The notes under the pieces: generated by a model | Databases searched by the model: none | What the model was told of the DNA's origin: nothing | Seen by the model: the letters and a program-made list of their open reading frames with translations, nothing else | Origin: CAYQZD01 sp964421875 | Lineage (GTDB): Bacteria; Electryoneota; Tariuqbacteria; Tariuqbacterales; Tariuqbacteraceae | Direction: 5' to 3' | Assembly: GCA_964421875.1 (NCBI GenBank) | Contig: CAYQZD010000022.1 | Coordinates: forward strand, 1 to 41,837 | DNA length: 41,837 bases | Shown: one piece after another, positions 6,468 through 14,834 of the stretch | Layout of the letters: each line of letters begins with the position of its first letter | How positions within the stretch are numbered: position 1 is the stretch's first letter | Position numbers and translations under genes: made by a program

Positions 6468-8708
6468 TCATGACACCTTCCCCTCATCCTTCGGCGGCAG
6501 CAATAGTCTATCCATTATCCCCTCCCGGTCGGAAACGCAGGCGTTGGTTAAGCAGTCGACCAACAACTTTGAGGCTTTTAAATATGATGCAATATATTCC
6601 GCTTGTTCCTTAGTAAATTCATATTTCTTAGTAAAAACTTGTTTTTCTATTAATGAAAATATTCTATTGGAATATTTGTTTATACATCTTTCTGAGGTGT
6701 TTTTACCAGGAACCTGTATATGTTTTAACTCTGCTCGAAGTCCGGCGTTTTCAATGTGGCTAGCTAATTCAACCGCAAATGAGTGAAGGAGTTCGAGATC
6801 ATCGATTAGCCAACTATGACGTATGAATGAATCATAGATATTGTCCAAACCTTCTTCTATAGTTAATGTTAAAATTAAAAGCCGGACACGGGCGCGATCG
6901 CAGCTGAAGTCGTTGTATAGGACGAGGTCCTCAGCGAGGTTCTGAGTAAGGTCCTTGGTAAGAGTGAGAACGAGGATTAAAGCGTGGGTGTGATCGAGGG
7001 CTTGTGCAAGGTCGTGGGTGTGATCGAGGGCAGAGTTGAGGTCGAGGTCAAAGGTTATATAGCTTGGCATAGAGGGATCATAGTCAAGGGCGCGGTTAAT
7101 GATGAGAGTAAGAGATAAAAAGAAACATATGAACATACATCTTTTTATCATTGGTATATACTCTAATTCTGACTTTTCTGCTTCTATTCTCGCTTTTAGT
7201 AACAGCCATATAAGTTTATCATCTCTTTTCGCGATTTCGTTTAGTTTAGTCAAAAATAATGCGAAGAAATTTTCCGCATCATCTAACATCTCAGCGGTGA
7301 GGATGAACACTTCCCGCCAATTATCATATTCGATATGATTGTCTATAAGTTCTTTAAGCGTTCCCTTCCCGGCGTTGTTCACGATGTATTTAGCGGTCAA
7401 GTATTCCTGAAAGGTCAGATGGGAGAAAGTATATAAATCTTTAGTTCTTTCCACCCAGATGCCGTGCTGCGCTTCCACAGCTTTTAAAACCGCTTCGCCA
7501 TCGATATCTTCCGGGGCGTCGGCTTGAGGGAGTTTTTTCAAGTATTCGACTACCATTTTCGCCAGCTTGTCCTTTTCCAGCAGGAATTCCCCTTTTTCGT
7601 AACTTTCCGCAGCGATCCTTGCTAACATATTTAGCTTTTTTCCGAGAGTTAGATTTCGGTAAATTTCGTCCCGCTTTATCAGGCGGCTGTCGTCCCATTT
7701 TCTCATCAAGATTTCGATGGCGTCTTTATAAATATCACAGCGGCGGGCGGGGAAACTGAGGTTTTCCTTGAAAGCAAGGCAAAGCAGGTTTAAAAGCAGA
7801 GGATTGGTGGCGAGAGTGTGCAGCCGATTTTGTTCCGGTTTGTTGTATTCGTTTAAAAATAATTTTCGCGTTTCCTCATCGCCGGTGAACCATTTTCCGA
7901 CAAAGATTTCGATTTGTTCCTCGTTGAAATCCGCCATCTCCACATAGTCGAACTTTTCGAAAGAGTATTCTGTGGCGGCAATTCTGCAGGTTATAACGAA
8001 GCGGCTCCGATGGTACTGTTCGCTGAAGTCGATTAGCTCCTTAATCACCCTGTCGCGAACGCCGCCTTCCCGGTTCACTTCGTCCAGCCCGTCGCAAAGG
8101 ACAACCGCTTTTCCTTGCTTTAAGATAGTTTTGATAAACGGTTCCGCTTCGGGAAAACCGCAGATTTCGAATTGGCGGACGAGGTAATCCATCAGCGATA
8201 CATCATCATCGGCAAACCGTTTCAATTCGATACAGATTGGTATCACACCGAAATCCTCTTGTGTGGCGCGCAGGATGATATATTTTAGGAAGGTGGTTTT
8301 CCCGGCGCCCGGTTTGCCCAGGATGAATAGTTTATCGTGCTCCCAAAAAACTCCGAAGCTTTCCTTTGGTTCTCCGATAGAATCGCCGAACGATTTATGT
8401 TCTCGGTTGGTTTTTAAAATATGGTCTTTGGGCGCTCCGGTGAACGCTGTAGGTTTGTCTAAGATTTTCACTCTGGTATATATCCCCTCCAGCGACACCG
8501 GGGAAGTCATATCGAGGATTTTTATGGTTCCATAGCGGCGGAGCATTTCTTCCGCGTACACGGCGGCGGCTTTATCGAACCTGGCTTCCTCTTTAAATGT
8601 ATCCCAATTCCTCTTAAAATTGGATTTGACGAAATCCTTAGCGAAATTATCCCAAACCCATTGGAAAACTTTTAGGAAGGATGCGCCTGCGGCTGCTTCT
8701 ACCAGCAT
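6468..8708 (-). CDS. NACHT-domain NTPase (bNACHT-like), putative immune sensor
   Basis: A 746-residue STAND NTPase. An N-terminal helical region (1-85) precedes the NACHT core: Walker A GKPGAGKTT (131-139), Walker B AVVLCDGLDEV (201-211) with the extra acidic residues typical of NACHT, then the winged-helix region with TFSHLTFQEYLTAKYI. Around residues 540-620 lies a repetitive segment of DHTHDLAQAL / LTKDLTQNLAEDL type, mirrored by visible tandem repetition in DNA at 6890-7080; such repeats occur in C-termini of bacterial NACHT proteins. Family members are anti-phage sensors, and the C-terminal part is the likely ligand-reading domain. The effector is unclear: no nuclease or TIR domain is seen. 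A GGGAG lies nine bases before the ATG. The gene stands alone on the minus strand and is AT-richer than its flanks. Confidence 0.85.
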   Translation of the reverse strand: MLVEAAAGASFLKVFQWVWDNFAKDFVKSNFKRNWDTFKEEARFDKAAAVYAEEMLRRYGTIKILDMTSPVSLEGIYTRVKILDKPTAFTGAPKDHILKTNREHKSFGDSIGEPKESFGVFWEHDKLFILGKPGAGKTTFLKYIILRATQEDFGVIPICIELKRFADDDVSLMDYLVRQFEICGFPEAEPFIKTILKQGKAVVLCDGLDEVNREGGVRDRVIKELIDFSEQYHRSRFVITCRIAATEYSFEKFDYVEMADFNEEQIEIFVGKWFTGDEETRKLFLNEYNKPEQNRLHTLATNPLLLNLLCLAFKENLSFPARRCDIYKDAIEILMRKWDDSRLIKRDEIYRNLTLGKKLNMLARIAAESYEKGEFLLEKDKLAKMVVEYLKKLPQADAPEDIDGEAVLKAVEAQHGIWVERTKDLYTFSHLTFQEYLTAKYIVNNAGKGTLKELIDNHIEYDNWREVFILTAEMLDDAENFFALFLTKLNEIAKRDDKLIWLLLKARIEAEKSELEYIPMIKRCMFICFFLSLTLIINRALDYDPSMPSYITFDLDLNSALDHTHDLAQALDHTHALILVLTLTKDLTQNLAEDLVLYNDFSCDRARVRLLILTLTIEEGLDNIYDSFIRHSWLIDDLELLHSFAVELASHIENAGLRAELKHIQVPGKNTSERCINKYSNRIFSLIEKQVFTKKYEFTKEQAEYIASYLKASKLLVDCLTNACVSDREGIMDRLLLPPKDEGKVS

Positions 8709-8761
8709 AGTGATTCTCCCTGTGGTTAGTTGATTGATACAGATGAATATATATCAAAAAG

Positions 8762-8790
8762 TTGGATTAGAGTCAAGTTTTGCATATAAT
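8762..8790 (+). promoter_or_regulatory. Sigma70 promoter P1 upstream of acn
   Basis: TTGGAT, 17-bp spacer, TATAAT. The start point would be about 8797, only 40 nt before the terminator at 8836, so it would make a very short RNA or an attenuated leader. Confidence 0.6.
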
Positions 8791-8796
8791 GATATT

Positions 8797-8863
8797 GCGT
8801 TGATAAAACAATTTGGGAATACTTATTAGACCTTACCCGGCTTCCCCGCCGGGTTTTTATTTT
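8797..8863 (+). ncRNA. Candidate ~65-nt small RNA or attenuated acn leader
   Basis: Defined by promoter P1 and the terminator alone. It holds no ORF. A second promoter-like site at 8914 could serve aconitase, which would leave this unit independent. Confidence 0.35.
8836..8863 (+). terminator. Rho-independent terminator, plus strand
   Basis: CCCGGC/GCCGGG stem with a 6-nt loop and a TTTTTATTTT tail. It sits in a divergent intergenic region, where no upstream plus-strand gene needs it. Confidence 0.75.
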
Positions 8864-8913
8864 AGCGAAAGACCGCCTCCGCCGATTGGTTCAGCTTGCT
8901 TTTTTCAACAACA

Positions 8914-8942
8914 TTTCATACATTATTTAACTATGGTATTAT
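8914..8942 (+). promoter_or_regulatory. Sigma70-like promoter P2 for acn
   Basis: TTTCAT, 17-bp spacer, TATTAT, about 60 nt before the aconitase start and downstream of the terminator. Confidence 0.4.
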
Positions 8943-9005
8943 GCGGATTATTCTCCGCATCGCCGGTAAAGTACGCAATATTTAAATAAATTCCCGGAGG
9001 TCGAA

Positions 9006-10934
9006 GTGCCCCTGAATCTTACCCAAAAAATATTACTGCATCACCTCGCCGAAGGCGGTGAACTGCCTCAGCCCGGAACTCCCATTCCGGTTAAAATAGA
9101 CCAAACCTTAACCCAGGACGCCACCGGAACGATGGCTTACCTGCAGTTCGAAGCGTTAGGACTGCCCAAAGTCAAGACCGAGCTGTCGGTCAGCTATGTG
9201 GACCACAATATGCTGCAGTCCGGTTTCGAAAATCCCGACGACCATGTCTTCCTGCAAACCTTCGCCGGCAAGTACGGCGTTTATTTCTCCAAGCCGGGCA
9301 ACGGCATCTGCCACCAGGTTCATCTGGAACGGTTCGGCGTCCCCGGCAAAACCCTCATCGGCTCCGATTCCCACACCCCCACCGGCGGCGGTATCGGGAT
9401 GATAGCGATGGGCGCGGGGGGATTGGATGTGGCGCTGGCGATGGGAGGATTTCCCTTCCACCTGCCGATGCCCCGCGTGGTCAAGGTGGAACTCACCGGC
9501 GAACTCCAGTCATTTGTGTCCGCCAAGGACATCATCCTCGAAGTACTGCGCCGCCTCACGGTGAAGGGCGGGGTGGGGAAGGTGATGGAATACACCGGAT
9601 CCGGAGTCGCCACATTGAATGTCCCCGAACGCGCCACCATCACCAATATGGGCGCGGAATTGGGCGCGACCACCTCGATATTCCCCTCCGACGAAGAGAC
9701 GCGGCGGTTCCTGCGCGCTCAAGGGCGTGAATTCAACTGGACCCCCCTTGCCGCCGACCCGGACGCGGAATACGACGAGGAAATCACCATCGACCTTGAC
9801 CAACTCGAACCCCTCATCGCCCAGCCCCATATGCCGGACAAAGTGGTCAAAGTCCGCGACCTCGCCGGAACCAAGGTCAATCAGGTGGCGATGGGCTCCT
9901 GCACCAATTCTTCCTACACTGATTTGATGAAGGCAGCGGAGATGCTGGCGGACCGGAAGGTTCACCCCAATGTTTCCGTAGGTTTAGGACCCGGCTCGCG
10001 GCAAATCATCGAGGAGTTGGTGGACAACGGCGCCTGGTTCGACATCGTGGCTGCAGGCGTGCGCATCCTCGAAGCTGGCTGCGGGCCCTGCATCGGGATG
10101 GGATTTTCGCCGCCTTCCGAAGGGGTGTCGGTGCGCACCATCAACCGGAATTTTCTGGGCAGGTCGGGCACCAAGTCCGCTCAGGTTTATATCGCCAGCC
10201 CGGAAACTGCGGTCGCCTGCGCCTTGACCGGCGAAATCACCGACCCCCGCGATTTGGGAATCGAGCCACCTATGGTGGAAATGCCGGAAAGTTTCTTCAT
10301 CGACGACAGCCTGATTTTAGCCCCCTCGCCGGAGCCGGAGAAGGTGGAAATTATCCGAGGCCCCAATATCCAGCCCCTGCCCTTGAAGGGCGAACTGGAG
10401 GGCGTAATCAAGGGCGAAGTCCTGCTGAAACTCGAAGACAACATCACCACCGACCACATTATGCCCGCGGGCTCCAAGATTCTGCCGCTGCGCTCCAACA
10501 TCCCCAAAATTTCCGAGCACGTCTTCGAGGTGGTGGACACTGAATTCCCCGCCCGCGCCAAAGCGAAAGGCGGAGGGTTCATCGTGGGCGGCGAAAATTA
10601 CGGGCAGGGCTCGTCCCGTGAGCATGCCGCTTTAGCGCCGATGTTCCTTGGAGTCAAAGCGGTGATAGTGAAGGGATTCGCCCGGATTCACCTGGCGAAC
10701 CTGATAAACTTCGGCATCCTGCCGCTGGTGTTCAAAAATCCCGCCGACTACGATAAAATCGCCCAGGGGGACAATCTGTCGCTGGACACTTCGAAGCTCG
10801 CCCCCGGCGCGGAACTGGCGCTGAAGAATGAAACGCAGGGCGGGGAAATCCCCTTGACCCACCCGCTGGACGCCCGCAGTATCGCGATTTTGAAGGCGGG
10901 CGGGGCGCTGGCGTATGCGAGGGGGAGAAGTTGA
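9006..10934 (+). CDS. acn: Aconitate hydratase
   Basis: Aconitase interconverting citrate and isocitrate, 642 residues, of the short bacterial form related to the mitochondrial enzyme. Domains run in the normal order: the SDSHTPTGGGIGMIAMGAGG substrate-binding segment (about 120-139), iron-sulfur cysteines C299 in GSCTNSS and C359/C362 in GCGPCIGMG, then the swivel domain with ILLKLEDNITTDHIMPAG-like sequence and NYGQGSSREHAALAP near residue 540. It starts at GTG with GGAGG six bases upstream. No other TCA-cycle gene is adjacent. GC-rich like the other core genes. Confidence 0.95.
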   Translation: MPLNLTQKILLHHLAEGGELPQPGTPIPVKIDQTLTQDATGTMAYLQFEALGLPKVKTELSVSYVDHNMLQSGFENPDDHVFLQTFAGKYGVYFSKPGNGICHQVHLERFGVPGKTLIGSDSHTPTGGGIGMIAMGAGGLDVALAMGGFPFHLPMPRVVKVELTGELQSFVSAKDIILEVLRRLTVKGGVGKVMEYTGSGVATLNVPERATITNMGAELGATTSIFPSDEETRRFLRAQGREFNWTPLAADPDAEYDEEITIDLDQLEPLIAQPHMPDKVVKVRDLAGTKVNQVAMGSCTNSSYTDLMKAAEMLADRKVHPNVSVGLGPGSRQIIEELVDNGAWFDIVAAGVRILEAGCGPCIGMGFSPPSEGVSVRTINRNFLGRSGTKSAQVYIASPETAVACALTGEITDPRDLGIEPPMVEMPESFFIDDSLILAPSPEPEKVEIIRGPNIQPLPLKGELEGVIKGEVLLKLEDNITTDHIMPAGSKILPLRSNIPKISEHVFEVVDTEFPARAKAKGGGFIVGGENYGQGSSREHAALAPMFLGVKAVIVKGFARIHLANLINFGILPLVFKNPADYDKIAQGDNLSLDTSKLAPGAELALKNETQGGEIPLTHPLDARSIAILKAGGALAYARGRS

Positions 10935-10982
10935 TGGTGATTGGCGCTTGGTGAAACAGTGAATTGGTTTTTGGGTTAGGGG

Positions 10983-11037
10983 AATATTATTCACTGGCTA
11001 TTAAGGCTATTACGGCTATGTAGGGCGGGTCATTAAG
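10983..11037 (+). repeat. Interspersed repeat R1
   Basis: Shares TATTCACTGGC and then ATTACGGCTATGTAGGGCGG plus GTCATT with a copy at 15943-15996. A dispersed non-coding repeat in both gaps. Confidence 0.75.
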
Positions 11038-11095
11038 ATTCGCCACGAATCTTATTCAAAGTTGTAGTGTGGATTCTTAATCCGCTAAATTACAA

Positions 11096-11163
11096 GTCAT
11101 TCCGGCGCAGCCGGAATCTTTCCGGAGAAGAAGGATTCTGGCTTGCTTCGCAGCCAGAATGAC
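11096..11163 (+). repeat. MITE-like repeat bounded by GTCATTC/GAATGAC
   Basis: 68 bp with ends GTCATTC and GAATGAC, and inner hairpins ATTCCGGC/GCCGGAAT and ATTCTGGC/GCCAGAAT. Ends match the element at 39612. Confidence 0.6.
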
Positions 11164-11206
11164 GTATGCGTTTCAAAACGGTAAAGTGTATCAACAAGAA
11201 TAACAC

Positions 11207-11303
11207 GGGGGGCGGCCTTCATTAGGGGGAGCCTTAATCGGCTTCGCCCTTTAAAAATTAGGGGAAACCTGCGGGTTTCGCCCTCTATATTAAGGCGCCC
11301 CCC
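11207..11303 (+). repeat. Long imperfect inverted repeat / structured element
   Basis: Outer arms GGGGGGCGGCCTT and AAGGCGCCCCCC pair with one bulge across 97 bp. Inside are AGCC/GGCT-type and GGGGAAACC/GGGTTTCGCC sub-hairpins. It lies 45 bp before the Schlafen/ParA cassette. Confidence 0.55.
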
Positions 11304-11347
11304 GGAATGAATTATAACAAAAAAACCAATTAGATAACAGGTCAGAG

Positions 11348-12559
11348 ATGTTAATTCGTTATAACGATTCAGAATTGGAGCAACTCTTAGAAGACAGTGA
11401 GTCAGATTTAGTAGAAATGAAGGAGGATTGGAAAGGGGATGCGCCAAAGAAAGTTCGGCAGGCAGTCTGCGCGTTTGCTAATGATTTACCGGACCACCGG
11501 AAACCAGGTGTCCTTTTTATTGGGGTGAAAGATGATAGAACTCCAGCGAGAATAAAAATTACAAACCAATTGTTGTTAACATTGTCAGATATTAAAACCG
11601 ATGGGAATATTCTTCCACCACCTTCAATCCAAGTAGAGAAGCGAGTAATTCGCGGTACTGATATTGCAGTAGTTACAACGCAGCCATCATATTCCACACC
11701 TGTGAGGTATAAAGGTCAGATCTGGATTCGTATCGGTTCTCGACGAGGTATTGCTACCCCGGAGGAGGAGAGGATTCTAAATGAAAAACGAAGATATAGA
11801 GACATACCTTTCGATATACAGCCGGTTCCATCCAGCGATATTTCGGCTTTGAACAAACTGCTATTTTATGAAGAGTATTTACCAAAAGCGTTTTCATCGG
11901 ATATACTTTCAGCAAATAATAGGCCTTATGAACAACAATTAGCATCCTGTAAACTGGTCGCTTGCGCAGATGACCCTACCCCTACAGTTTTAGGATTGCT
12001 GATTGTTGGTGTGCAACCGCGCGATTGGCTTCCGGGCGTATATGTGCAGTTTTTAAGAATAAACGGCGAAAAACTGACAGATGAAATTGTGGATGAAGCG
12101 GAAATCGATGGGACGCTGGTTCAGATAATCCGCGGAATTGAGGAAAAGTTAAAATCACATAATCGGATTGCGATTGACGTTAAATCTGATTCTGTTGAGA
12201 AGCGAGAAATCCAATATCCAATGGTCGCCTTAGAACAAATTGTACGAAATGCGGTTATGCACCGCTCCTATGAAGGGACAAATGCGCCAATTCGAGTATA
12301 TTGGTTTAATGACCGTATTGAAATTCATAGCCCTGGTGGCCCTTTTGGATCTGTTTCAATTGAAAATTTTGGACAAACGGGATTAACAGATTATCGTAAT
12401 CCAAATTTAGCTGAAGCGATGAATAGGCTTGGTTTTGTTCAGAAATACGGAATTGGGATTCCTATTGCGCAAGATGAACTTCGGAGAAATGGCAATCCGC
12501 CAGCGGAATTCGAAACAACAGCTTCATACGTATTAGCGACGATTAGGAGAAAACTATGA
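11348..12559 (+). CDS. Schlafen AlbA_2 domain protein with HATPase_c_4-like C-terminus
   Basis: A 403-residue protein. The N-terminal AlbA_2/Schlafen-type domain (about 8-140) shows ESDLVEMKEDW and then AFANDLPDHRKPGVLFIGVKDD. The C-terminal part carries VALEQIVRNAVMHRSYEG, FNDRIEIHSPGGP and KYGIGIPIAQDEL, the pattern of the ATP-binding domain that follows AlbA_2 in 'divergent AAA-4' proteins. These proteins bind nucleic acid and are frequent in mobile or defence loci. The stop overlaps the ParA start by 4 bp, so the two form a unit. AT-rich relative to acn and tyrS, suggesting acquisition. Confidence 0.75.
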   Translation: MLIRYNDSELEQLLEDSESDLVEMKEDWKGDAPKKVRQAVCAFANDLPDHRKPGVLFIGVKDDRTPARIKITNQLLLTLSDIKTDGNILPPPSIQVEKRVIRGTDIAVVTTQPSYSTPVRYKGQIWIRIGSRRGIATPEEERILNEKRRYRDIPFDIQPVPSSDISALNKLLFYEEYLPKAFSSDILSANNRPYEQQLASCKLVACADDPTPTVLGLLIVGVQPRDWLPGVYVQFLRINGEKLTDEIVDEAEIDGTLVQIIRGIEEKLKSHNRIAIDVKSDSVEKREIQYPMVALEQIVRNAVMHRSYEGTNAPIRVYWFNDRIEIHSPGGPFGSVSIENFGQTGLTDYRNPNLAEAMNRLGFVQKYGIGIPIAQDELRRNGNPPAEFETTASYVLATIRRKL

Positions 12560-13602
12560 GTGTTCCTATCCTGACTTTTTTCAATAATAAAGGCGGTGTA
12601 GGTAAAACTTCGCTTATTTATCACTTATCCTGGATGTTCGCGGAATTAGGACATCGGATTATAGCTATCGACTTAGATCCGCAAGCAAACTTAACTGCAG
12701 CCTTTCTCGAAGAAGATAAGTTAGAAGAGCTTTGGGGGGATGATTCAGAGTCGAACACAATTTTTAAGTGTCTGGAACCACTGACTCAAGTCGGTGATTT
12801 TAGAGAACCAGTTCTTTCTAAAATAGAAGAGAATCTCAAAGAACCGGTTCATTCCAAAATTGAAGATAATCTATATTTGGTGCCCGGGGATTTAGCGCTT
12901 GCTGGATTCGAAGATATATTATCAAATGTATGGCCGGAAAGTATGGGAGATAATAATCTATTTAGACCTTTCCGCGTTTTGACTGCATTTTGGCAGATTG
13001 CGCAGCGTGCGGCGGAAATAATCCAAGCTGAATTGATTTTAGCAGATGTGGGGCCGAATCTGGGCGCAATTAATCGCTCAGCTCTTATTGCTTCCAATTA
13101 TGTCGCTATTCCTCTGGGGGCGGATCTATTTTCTCTTCAAGGATTGAAAAATCTGGGACCGACTTTGAGAGCCTGGCGAAGTCTTTGGAAAAAACGGCTT
13201 GATAACTGGAAAAATCCTCAATTTAGCTTGCCCGCAGGAAATATGTTAGCGCTTGGGTACCTTGTCCAACAATATGGAGTTCGGCTCAGCAGACCTGTAC
13301 AAGCGTATGATAAATGGGTTAAACGCATGCCTGGGGTTTACCGAAAATACATTTTAAATAAGTCTGAAGAAATTGAATCAGGAATGCTTCCTACAAACGA
13401 TCCGTATTGTTTAGCGACAGTTAAACACTATCGAAGCCTTATTCCTATGGCACAGGAAGTTAGAAAGCCGGTTTTCAAACTTACACAAGCTGATGGCGCA
13501 ATCGGAGGTCATGCTGCCGCTGTCCATGAAGCGTACGATGATTTCAAAAAACTAGCAATGATTATTCTGAAAAAAATGCGAGAATCCACCAGCAACCAGT
13601 AA
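12556..13602 (+). CDS. ParA/MinD-like ATPase
   Basis: A 348-residue ParA-family ATPase. The deviant Walker A KGGVGKTS lies at residues 12-19 after FFNN, the switch segment AIDLDPQANLT follows and the Walker B region is LILADVGPNLG. ParA proteins dimerise on DNA and move cargo; a ParB and a centromere site would be expected for partitioning, and neither is here. The fixed pairing with the upstream AlbA_2 gene suggests the partner takes the ParB-like role or that the pair is a defence module. An insert-like stretch at about 70-95 repeats LSKIEENLKEPVHSKIEDNL-type sequence. The last residues (STSNQ) and stop come from a short heptad array. Confidence 0.8.
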   Translation: MSVPILTFFNNKGGVGKTSLIYHLSWMFAELGHRIIAIDLDPQANLTAAFLEEDKLEELWGDDSESNTIFKCLEPLTQVGDFREPVLSKIEENLKEPVHSKIEDNLYLVPGDLALAGFEDILSNVWPESMGDNNLFRPFRVLTAFWQIAQRAAEIIQAELILADVGPNLGAINRSALIASNYVAIPLGADLFSLQGLKNLGPTLRAWRSLWKKRLDNWKNPQFSLPAGNMLALGYLVQQYGVRLSRPVQAYDKWVKRMPGVYRKYILNKSEEIESGMLPTNDPYCLATVKHYRSLIPMAQEVRKPVFKLTQADGAIGGHAAAVHEAYDDFKKLAMIILKKMRESTSNQ

Positions 13603-13603
13603 C
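13587..13603 (+). repeat. Heptad array A2, about two units
   Basis: CACCAGC, AACCAGT and then AAC. It encodes the ParA C-terminal SNQ and the TAA stop. Confidence 0.6.
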
Positions 13604-13619
13604 AATTTAAATTGACATT

Positions 13620-14834
13620 TTGTTTCCATCAATAAACGAACAAATGGACCTGCTGCTTAGGGGAGCGGCGGAAATCCTGCCCGAAGGGGAGCTGGAGCAG
13701 AAAATCGCCCGCTCTATCAAGCGGGACAAGCCTTTGATAGTCAAGCAGGGTTTCGACCCCTCCGCCCCCGATTTGCACCTGGGGCACACCGTTACAATCC
13801 GCAAGCTGCGCCAGTTTCAGGACCTGGGGCACACGGTGGTCTTCCTCATAGGCGATTTCACCGGGATGGTGGGGGACCCTTCCGGGCGCAGCGTAATGCG
13901 GCCCCGGATGACACGCGAAGAAGTGCTGGAGAACGCCAAAACCTACGAAGAGCAGGTTTTCAAGATACTCGACCGGGACAAAACCGTGGTCGATTTCAAC
14001 AGCCGCTGGCTGAGTAAGCTCGACATCTACCAACTGCTGGAACTAACCGCACAGCAGACCGTAGCGCGGATGCTGGAACGGGACGATTTCGAAAAACGCT
14101 ACGGCGAAAACAAGCCCATCGCCATCCTGGAATTTCTTTATCCCTTATTCCAGGCTTACGATTCTGTGGCTTTGAAGTGCGATGTGGAAATGGGCGGTAA
14201 CGACCAGAAATTCAACCTGCTGCTGGGGCGGCAATTGCAGGAGACCTACGGAGTTGAAGGGCAGGTCGCCTTTATGATGCCCCTGCTGCTGGGGACTTAC
14301 GGCAAGGAGAAGATGTCCAAATCGCTGGGGAACTACATCGGTATCAGCGAGCCCCCCGGTGAGATTTACGGCAAGACGATGTCCATCCCCGACGAACTGA
14401 TTCACCCCTACTTCGAACTGCTGACCGACGTCCCCGCCGATGAATTATCTCGCATCGAAGCCCAGCTCGCCGACGGCGAGGTCAATCCCCGCGACCTCAA
14501 ACGCCGATTGGCGCGAGAGCTCGCAAGCCTCTATTATTCGCCGGAGGAAGCTCTCGCCGCGCAAAAGGAATTCGACCGCGTCTTCGTGAAAAAGAAACTC
14601 CCGGAGGAAATCCCCGAAGTCCACATCTATCGCGGACCAATGCTGATTTGCAAGCTGCTGTGGGCGGCGGGGCTTTCCGAGTCGGTCAGCCATGCCAAGC
14701 GGATGATTAAACAGGGGGCGGTGCGCCTGAACGGCGACAAGGTTACCGACAGTCTGATGAAAGTGGATCTGGACGAGGAAATCGTGATTCAGATGGGGAA
14801 GCGTAAATTCGCCAAGGTTATACCCATTCAATGA
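13620..14834 (+). CDS. tyrS: Tyrosine--tRNA ligase
   Basis: Class I aminoacyl-tRNA synthetase charging tRNA-Tyr. It has the HIGH-type motif in DPSAPDLHLGHTVT (about 48-57), the KMSKS motif in KEKMSKSLGNY (about 232-238) and a C-terminal S4 RNA-binding domain (LLWAAGLSESVSHAKRMIKQGAVRLNG). Length of 404 fits the TyrZ-like bacterial group. A TTG at 13620 or the in-frame ATG at 13644 could be the start; neither has a clear Shine-Dalgarno sequence, and the ATG leaves all conserved parts intact. It overlaps the next gene by 4 bp. Confidence 0.95.
   Translation: MFPSINEQMDLLLRGAAEILPEGELEQKIARSIKRDKPLIVKQGFDPSAPDLHLGHTVTIRKLRQFQDLGHTVVFLIGDFTGMVGDPSGRSVMRPRMTREEVLENAKTYEEQVFKILDRDKTVVDFNSRWLSKLDIYQLLELTAQQTVARMLERDDFEKRYGENKPIAILEFLYPLFQAYDSVALKCDVEMGGNDQKFNLLLGRQLQETYGVEGQVAFMMPLLLGTYGKEKMSKSLGNYIGISEPPGEIYGKTMSIPDELIHPYFELLTDVPADELSRIEAQLADGEVNPRDLKRRLARELASLYYSPEEALAAQKEFDRVFVKKKLPEEIPEVHIYRGPMLICKLLWAAGLSESVSHAKRMIKQGAVRLNGDKVTDSLMKVDLDEEIVIQMGKRKFAKVIPIQ

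Noticed and set aside
12556..13602. Complete plasmid partition locus
   Set aside because: No ParB-like gene and no iteron or centromere-like array next to it, and the flanks are chromosomal core genes.
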